This document shows positions 58,124 to 64,000 of a DNA stretch of 64,000 nucleotides, one piece after another (positions within the stretch are counted from its first letter, which is position 1; each line of letters opens with the position of its first letter). The DNA is from Malus domestica. Taxonomy: Eukaryota; Streptophyta; Magnoliopsida; Rosales; Rosaceae. The notes under the pieces were generated by a model. That model was not told the DNA's origin. It worked only from the letters and a program-made list of their open reading frames with translations, and made no database searches. The stretch is taken from NCBI RefSeq assembly GCF_042453785.1, contig NC_091671.1, positions 29,355,001 to 29,419,000 on the forward strand, given 5' to 3'. A program made the position numbers and the translations under genes.

Positions 58124-59246
58124 ATTGTGGAGTCACTCTGGAGCTTGCTATGTATGGGATTTTATCAAGGTGGTGAACTCTTGTAATAGAGAGTTGGAGT
58201 AATACTTTAGAGTCTAGGTAGGGGAAATACGATAGACTTTTACAGAGATTGATTTTATTAAATTTTGTTGTCGAATTTTATATTATTATTTATCTCGTTG
58301 ATTACTCTTGTTGAGTGTTACTTGGATATGTGTTCATTACTGTTTCATTGGATGTCTGTTTGTTAGTGACTATGGAATTACTCATGGTTGAGAATATATT
58401 GTGGAATATGTGAATGATAAAATGAAAGTATTTGTGAATCATTCATGATGTGTCATGTGGTTGGAGATTCGGAGTTGCAAAAGGAATTGTGGAAAATAGG
58501 GTAATGGAAATGATCCTTTGTGTAGTTGAGCCAAACTCTTAGTAGGTACCAAGTTTCAGGCAAGCCCATAGTGCACAATTTCTTTTAGGGTAATTCGGTA
58601 TTGGCGATGAAGGGTTTTGGCTAGACAACTAACAAAAGAGGAAATTAAGTTACATGGGGTTATTTTGTATAATAGAACATTCGAATCACCACTGCAGAGG
58701 TAATATGTATGGTATGGGACGTGCAGGTCCGAGCGTTTTATTATTTAGATTAACAGGTTGAGTAGAGGATGTTAAGTCGCATTGCATTCACACATTGTCA
58801 TTTTAATTTCCATGACTGGTAATATGTTATAGTTGAACTGTGTGTTGCCTCGTACATGACTGTTGACGAAGAACTAATCTCGCCTAATCCTTCTCCACAA
58901 AATTAAATATATACATAAAAGAAAATGTTATGTCCATACTGAGCTGTCAAAACTCGCCTCTATATTGTTACACAGATTTACAAACTAGACCGTCAAGAGG
59001 GTAGGCGGAATGAGGTCGGACTATATGTGAGGCTAGAGTTTGTATTTATTTATTTATAGCCTTGTAAAGAGTTCTTAACTTATAATGGGGAATTAATTTT
59101 TCATACTGTTTCACTAAGTTTTTATTAATTTATTTAATTTTTAGCTAGCGGTCCGGATATGGATTTTTCTACCGATCCGGTCCGGGGCGTGATAAAAGGT
59201 TTCCATAATTGTTATATAAAATGAAACAAGCAAATGAAATACGCAC
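58124..59246. other. Intronic/intergenic DNA, no gene recognised
   Basis: No ORF of note. A TATAAATAAG sequence at about 57739 and the GAGAGGGAGAAAGAG leader before the Cassandra LTR look promoter-like but no transcript unit follows. The phrase TCTACCGATCCGGTCCGGGG near 59178 may be the end of a further repeat. Confidence 0.45.
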
Positions 59247-59522
59247 CATCCAAATTTTGTCCAGATCAAAGTTCAAGTCAATGTATACAGCAGCTGCCAC
59301 TGACTTCACAATATCTCCAAGAACATGACTGGGTTGTATAGTCCCATCATATACAAGCCTCGTCTCATATTTTTCATTCCATTCCGATTCCGCTTTGGCA
59401 AACTCCCTAACCTAAAATTTAAACCAAATTGCTCATAAAAACAAAAGTAAAAATACCATTACTTAAAGCTGCCACAAATCTTTTAAACAAATTTCAACAA
59501 GAAAAACACAATGAAAACTTAC

Positions 59523-59575
59523 ATCAAAAGGACCCGCTTTTTGAAATACCAATTTATGTGTGACACAGTTTCATT
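59523..59575 (-). pseudogene. Possible remnant of an upstream RTL exon
   Basis: On the minus strand THKLVFQKAGPFD precedes a GTAAGT donor at 59522, in the phase required by the exon starting at 59411. Upstream an in-frame stop follows within a few codons and no acceptor is evident, so this is either decayed or a chance resemblance. Confidence 0.35.
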
Positions 59576-59958
59576 TACAAACTTCTTCATAGAAATAAGA
59601 AATTAATGTTCACATTAGTTAGTTGGTAATCAAAAGCTCATCTAATATGTTAGTGACTATAATTGTATATACACATTTTTTTTCTCTCTTTTATGACATA
59701 TCAGTCTTTCCTCAAAACACATGGGGTCAAATATATTTAACTTCTTATTGAAAAAGATGTTATTGGCATTTAAAGAAACAAAAACCTTCATCCTGCACGA
59801 GTTTAATACAATTTTTTTTCCTTATATTTCAATGTATGATGCTTTTTTTTTTTCTTTTAGTATGCCAAATTGCCAATAATAGTTCCTCTGAAAATTAAAA
59901 ACCTCTACAATTTGCAAATTCAACTTTTCAACTTAAAAAAAGTACTAAAAATGATAAT

Positions 59959-60473
59959 TGTTTGTACCATACTTGATCAATCCCGAAACTACTGAACACC
60001 AGTCAACGTTATACCGTCAAGGACCCAGAAGAGTTTCCCTCCAACCAGGAGGCCAATCACAGCGCGACACATGTCGACATCAGAAGCCAATCATAGCGCG
60101 ACATGTGTCAACATCAGAAGCCAATCACAACACTACACGTGTCAATGTCAGAATGAAACTAGAAACTCTCTTCTATAAATAGAGATCATTCTCTCACAAT
60201 ATTTCCTAATGTCATTTGTACTAAATCATTCACTAGTACTCACTAAAGGAGAGCTTGAACCTATGTACTTGTGTAAACCCTTCACAATTAATGAGAACTC
60301 CTCTACTCCGCGGACGTAGCCAATTTGGGTGAACCACGTAAATCTTGTGTTTGCTTCCTTGTCTCTATCCATTTACATACTTATCCACACTAGTGATCGG
60401 AGCAATGTAGCGAAGGTCACAAACTTAACACTTTCTGTTGTACCAAAGTCCTCACTGATTTTGTGCATCAACA
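59959..60473 (+). repeat. 5' LTR of the pol-bearing gypsy element
   Basis: 515 bp, aligned end to end by eye with 36348-36860 and 46645-47159, including the TATAAATA box and the imperfect CCAATCA-CGACA-GTCAACATCAGAAG repeats. Confidence 0.92.
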
Positions 60474-61578
60474 TTTGGCGCCGTTGATGGGAACGACACT
60501 TATTCCCACTCTCTTCAGCTTCGTCAAACTGGTTTCCACCATTCGTACACTCTTTTTTGACCAGGCATCCCTCTCACCATTCGTACACTCTTTTTTTACC
60601 AGGCATCCCTCTCCAACATGGGGAGCGAATGAAGCCACAACACACAGAATGACACCCATTTTGCACCTAGTGCGAAGCAACGAAAAAATGAAGGATAGAA
60701 GGTTGCTCTTCAAGCTAAAGTCGATGAGCTAGAAGCTCAGAACAACAAGATACAAATGAAAAATGAAGTCCTCCAGGAGCAGTATGAAAAGCTCTTTGAG
60801 ACGCTCCATGAAATTATGTGTACTCAAACACGTGAGCTTGTTGCCCCTGTGGACATCAACCATCATCTGGGTGCCCCCCAACACGGAGGGTCACCTTTCT
60901 TCGACATGGGTATCTCTGATGAGGAGCGAGCTAATCATCAAAACATTGATCAACATGAGACTTCTCTCAACCCAGCTGCTTCAACCTGAAGCAGGAGAAG
61001 TCGAGGAAGACACCTCATTGCAGAAGGGTTGGAAGGATCAAAAGCCGTTTATCGTGACTGTCGAGACTTTCTAAAGCAACGTCGAGAGAATCCCCTTCAT
61101 ATATGCTCGAAGATCAATGACCCAAGGGTTTCTGAAAGACTCGGTCCCTTCCCACGACCCAGGCCAGCTGCCAATCTAGGGAAGGAACGACATGTCCTAG
61201 AGGAACATGAAGGTACAGGGGACTCTGAGGTATTCTGATAGACTCGCCCTAGAAGTCAGTATGGCGAGTCCAAGGAAAAATCACACGCCCTTGCTCAAAT
61301 TTTCCTACTTCCAAGAGGCGATGAAGACTTACAAAAGAAAATCCCAGTGGTACATGACTCCACTCAAGACCCCCTTGTTCTACAGCTCCTTGAGGAAGTA
61401 AATAAGTTGAAGGCCAAACGTCAGGCCAAGATACTTGACTGGAACCAACCCAGGCTTGGCCCTCTCACAAGGAGGATCCTCGACACCCCCTTCAAGCGAA
61501 GACTAAACAAAAGCTTGGTTTACAACTCTATACTGGAAGGGAGGACCCAATTGAACACATTAACCTCTTTGAGTTCAC

Positions 61579-62240
61579 CATGGCATATCGGATGCACACC
61601 GACGAAGAACGATGTATTCTCTTCCCTTCCACCTTCTCTGACAGAACTCTAAACTGGTATTGCCGTCTTCCACCTGAGACCGTAGACTCATTTGAGGAAC
61701 TAAGGAAACTGTGTGTCTTTTAACACATTATCCAGACCGATCGCTTGCATTCTACAGATGACTTATACACTATTCGCCAGAAGCCAGACAAGTCACTATG
61801 AGAGTATGCTGGTCGTTTCAGCCATGAGTATTCTCGTTGCACTGAGGCAGGTGACAATACTGCCCTCAAGGCCTTCACGGCAGGCCTACGTGATTGTTTC
61901 TTCAAGTACATGATCAATGCCAATACTTGGAAGACTTACTCTGAGGTGATGGCACAGGCTTACAACCATGCCTCTGCTGAGGCATGAACATATCAAGGGA
62001 AACCCCCCACAGCCACCCCTTATCAACAAGTAGGGAGTGGAAACCAGATCCAACCAAATAAGAAGACCTCGACCTTCCAAACGACAGCGGTGCCTCCCCC
62101 TACCTTACTCAATCTCAGGGCAAAAGGAAAGATTTCCATCCTCACCAGTCTCAGTTTAGTAAAAGGATTAAGGGACACTACCGCGATAACCAAGGGTATC
62201 GCCATAATAATCCCCAACCCCAAACAGTCAACATAGTGGG
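61579..62240 (+). pseudogene. gag domain of the gypsy element, broken
   Basis: Corresponds to 39868-40509 of the gag-only element (ATGGCATATCGGATGCACAC start, LREYAGRFSHEYS-like block). Several stops (e.g. at the TGA after GTCACTA near 61799 and TGA near 61986) interrupt the frame. Confidence 0.75.
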
Positions 62241-62292
62241 TTAAGCACGTGTCCGGACAGCCCCTACCCCGAGGTATGAGGCATACACACCC

Positions 62293-63219
62293 TTGAACGC
62301 CACATGCGTGGCCATTTACCCCAGCATAGCATATTTGATACCGAAGCCAAAGCCGAGGCATCCAGATTACAAGCCCACGAAGAACACAGGCACATTTTGC
62401 TGCTACCACGAGCATAACGGCCATGACGGCGAGAAGTGTATCACCCTTTGTGATCATGTTGCAGCTTTGGCACGTGAAGGAAAAATTGTTCAATTCCTCC
62501 TTCACCATCTAAGGGGTAACCGTAACCAACGCCAGGTGAATGTGATATATTCCATAAGTGGTGGCACACCCATATCTAAATCTTCCAACAGGGTCATGAA
62601 AAATAGTGAACGAGCTTTAAGGTCTGGCCACCAAGTGTTTCACGTGGAAGACATAAGGGGAGGTAAGTATCAAAAGCCTAATTGGGATCCAATATGTTTC
62701 TACCCTGAGGAAGAAAGAGGTATCATCTACCCTCACAACGACCCATTGATCGTGGAAGCTCACATAGCCAACTTTGAAGTACGATGAATCCTGGTAGACA
62801 CGGGGGCTTCGGGTAATATCATGTTTACTGAAGCTTTCAAGGCACTTAATGTAGCTGAACACTTGCTCGATCGCTCGATTTCCCCTCTGATAAGCTTCTC
62901 CGGTGATATCGTGCAACCTTTGGGGAGCATACACTTACCTTTCACCATTGGTACAAGCCCTTACACAGCTACCATTACCACTAACTTCCTGGTGGTTGAT
63001 TGCCCAACGACATACAATGTCATCTTGGGACGCACAGGCATCAATGATCTCAAGGCCATGGTATCCACACATATGTTGTTGATGAAATTTCCAACCCCTA
63101 TGGCAATGGTTACATCAGAGGAGATCAACTTAGTGCACGATTATGTTACAACACTTCGTTCAAGCAACAACACATGCTTGTGCCCAAGGAAACCCTTTTT
63201 ATACATGACCAAGTCATAA
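62293..63219 (+). pseudogene. Zinc knuckle and retropepsin-like protease of the gypsy element
   Basis: In one frame: a CCHC-like knuckle (CCYHEHNGHDGEKC, 62398-62439), then after a TGA at 62785-62787 the protease active-site motif VDTGAS at about 62794-62811, and the flap/ILGRTGIN region at about 63016-63045. The single stop lies where the family usually has Arg. Confidence 0.8.
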
Positions 63220-63539
63220 AGACCAGCCCAGACGAAGCCAACTTGGATCTTCACGGTGGTAACAGTCAACCTGACGATCCTCGAGATGACTCTTTCACCC
63301 AGTAAGCACAACCCGCTGAAGAGTTGGAGAAGGTCTCTATTTCAAAAGATTATCCAGATCGCATGGTGAAGATTGGCACCACCTTGTCACCACCCATTCG
63401 GTTGGCATTGATCTCTTTTTTGCAAGAGAACACTAAGGTCTTCACCTGATCATACGAGGACATGCCAAGCATCTCTCCCGATATCATCTGTCATCGCTTA
63501 AATATTGACCCCAAGACCAAGCCAATGAGACAGAAGTGA

Positions 63540-64000
63540 AGATCCTATGACGCTGAACGGTACGAGGCAATGAAGGCAGAAGTTGAAAAACTCAAAGGCA
63601 TAAGCTTCGTCCGCGAAGTTAATTATCCAACATGGGTAGCAAATGTTGTTCTTGTTAAGAAGAATTCGACCAAGGAAAGTCTCCTGCTCCAAAAGGTCTT
63701 GTGAAGAATGTGTGTCGATTACACCGACCTAAACAAAGGATGCCCGAAGGATAGCTTTCCTCTTCCTCTCATAGACAGACTTATAGACTCTACAGCAGGG
63801 TGTGAACTTCTGAGCTTCATGGATGCTTACTCAGGATACAACCAAATCCTCATAAATCCTTTGGACCAAGAACATACAGCCTTCACTACTGTTAGGGGAC
63901 TATATTACTATAAAGTCATGCATTTCGACCTAAAGAATGTAAGAGCAACTTATGAGAGACTGGTCAATTCAATGTTCACAGAACAGATTGGGAAGAGTAT
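63540..64000 (+). pseudogene. Start of reverse transcriptase, frame-broken, cut by window edge
   Basis: Frames give EAMKAEVEKLKGISFVREV and WVANVVLVKKN, then after a frame break at about 63665-63710 CVDYTDLNKGCPKDSFPLP and SFMDAYSGYNQI, the RT motifs before the YxDD box, which would lie beyond 64000. Confidence 0.85.

Larger units (their letters stand above)
47337..59411 (-). pseudogene. Ribonuclease III-like (RTL2/RTL3-type) gene, 3' exons only
   Basis: Three exons on the minus strand, 59411-59247, 48190-47835 and 47739-47337, join in frame with GT-AG sites. Exon 1 here gives the C-terminal half of the RNase III domain (VREFAKAESEWNEKY, VAAAVYIDLNFDL); exon 2 (KPLLEPIITLERLSDHPVS, STASVYVDGILVASAS) and exon 3 (EIEKEFGHAHKKRYVSSAKI) carry two dsRNA-binding domains. 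That order matches plant RTL proteins, which trim dsRNA and structured RNAs. In the second RNase III signature (GDIVKS) the catalytic Glu is Lys (codon 59304-59306), so cleavage is probably lost. A possible upstream exon ends at 59523 (KAGPFD then GTAAGT) but has a stop close above it. The rest is beyond or destroyed by the gypsy element at 59959. The intron 59246-48191 is 11 kb of nested transposons. The last exon ends in an unusual hydrophobic tail. Dicer-like 2 is the alternative family but fits less well. Pseudogene status is inferred. Confidence 0.72.
59959..64000 (+). mobile_element. Ty3/gypsy element with pol, truncated by the window edge
   Basis: 5' LTR 59959-60473 of the same family as the 36348 element (TGTTTGTA...CATCAACA), then a TGGCGCCGTTG primer site at 60476. 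Inside are gag, zinc knuckle, aspartic protease and the beginning of reverse transcriptase, in the normal Ty3/gypsy order, but with stops and frame shifts. The 3' half is outside the window. Confidence 0.9.

Noticed and set aside
47337..59411. Dicer-like 2 as identity for this gene
   Set aside because: Some phrases resemble DCL2, but the RNase III plus two dsRNA-binding domain layout and the NFDL-W-LLEPI-TL sequence fit RTL2/RTL3 better; no helicase or PAZ sequence is in the window.

Overview
The window is plant nuclear DNA. It has intron-containing genes with GT-AG splice sites, AT-rich intergenic DNA and a dense mix of plant transposons. Several repeats (a Cassandra LTR carrying 5S rRNA-like sequence, an Au-like SINE, abundant MITEs) and the gene sequences would fit a woody Rosaceae such as apple or pear. 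That taxonomic reading is from memory and was not tested.

Gene-rich half (about 6-32 kb). Five genes can be modelled exon by exon. (1) GDP-L-galactose phosphorylase (minus strand, 7 exons, 447 aa) is the controlling step of ascorbate synthesis; its long 5' leader holds an ACG-initiated 64-codon upstream ORF of the conserved kind that lets ascorbate repress translation. (2) A DUF212 acid phosphatase/haloperoxidase-related membrane protein (plus strand, 5 exons, 166 aa). (3) A mitochondrial prohibitin (minus strand, 5 exons, 284 aa). (4) Condensin subunit 2/CAP-H (plus strand, 13 exons, 660 aa), divergent from prohibitin; the shared promoter interval has a telo-box and a canonical E2F site, and one CAP-H intron is of the GC-AG class. 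(5) A one-exon DUF4408/DUF761 protein (213 aa). Short elements with clear target-site duplications (MULE-type MITEs, a SINE) lie in introns and flanks.

Transposon-rich half (about 32-64 kb). A 10.8-kb LTR retrotransposon with a perfect 5-bp target duplication (CAGGT) carries gag but no recognisable pol. It has an antisense ORF near its 3' end, several families of internal tandem repeats, three 34-bp perfect palindromes, and a nested 1.9-kb hAT-like element. Beside it are the last exons of a ribonuclease III-like (RTL) gene. Its final large intron is about 11 kb and holds a three-level nest: a roughly 350-bp inverted-repeat element carrying an LRR-gene fragment, containing a solo LTR (AGAAG duplication), containing a 5.7-kb MuDR-type MULE (TTCTTAGTT duplication) with a nearly full transposase. 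A solo Cassandra LTR (GGAGG duplication) sits in the same intron. The RTL RNase III domain has Lys at the catalytic Glu position, and its 5' part is cut off or displaced by a related gypsy element. That element (LTR, gag, protease, start of reverse transcriptase) runs off the right edge and is probably a pol-bearing relative of the 10.8-kb gag-only element.

The left edge (0.8-2.7 kb) is another nested MULE/MITE pair, followed by a tandem repeat with a period of about 164 bp. No wholly new cellular system is evident. The strongest leads are the vitamin-C uORF, the gag-only retrotransposon with antisense ORF and palindromes, and the RTL gene with an altered catalytic residue.
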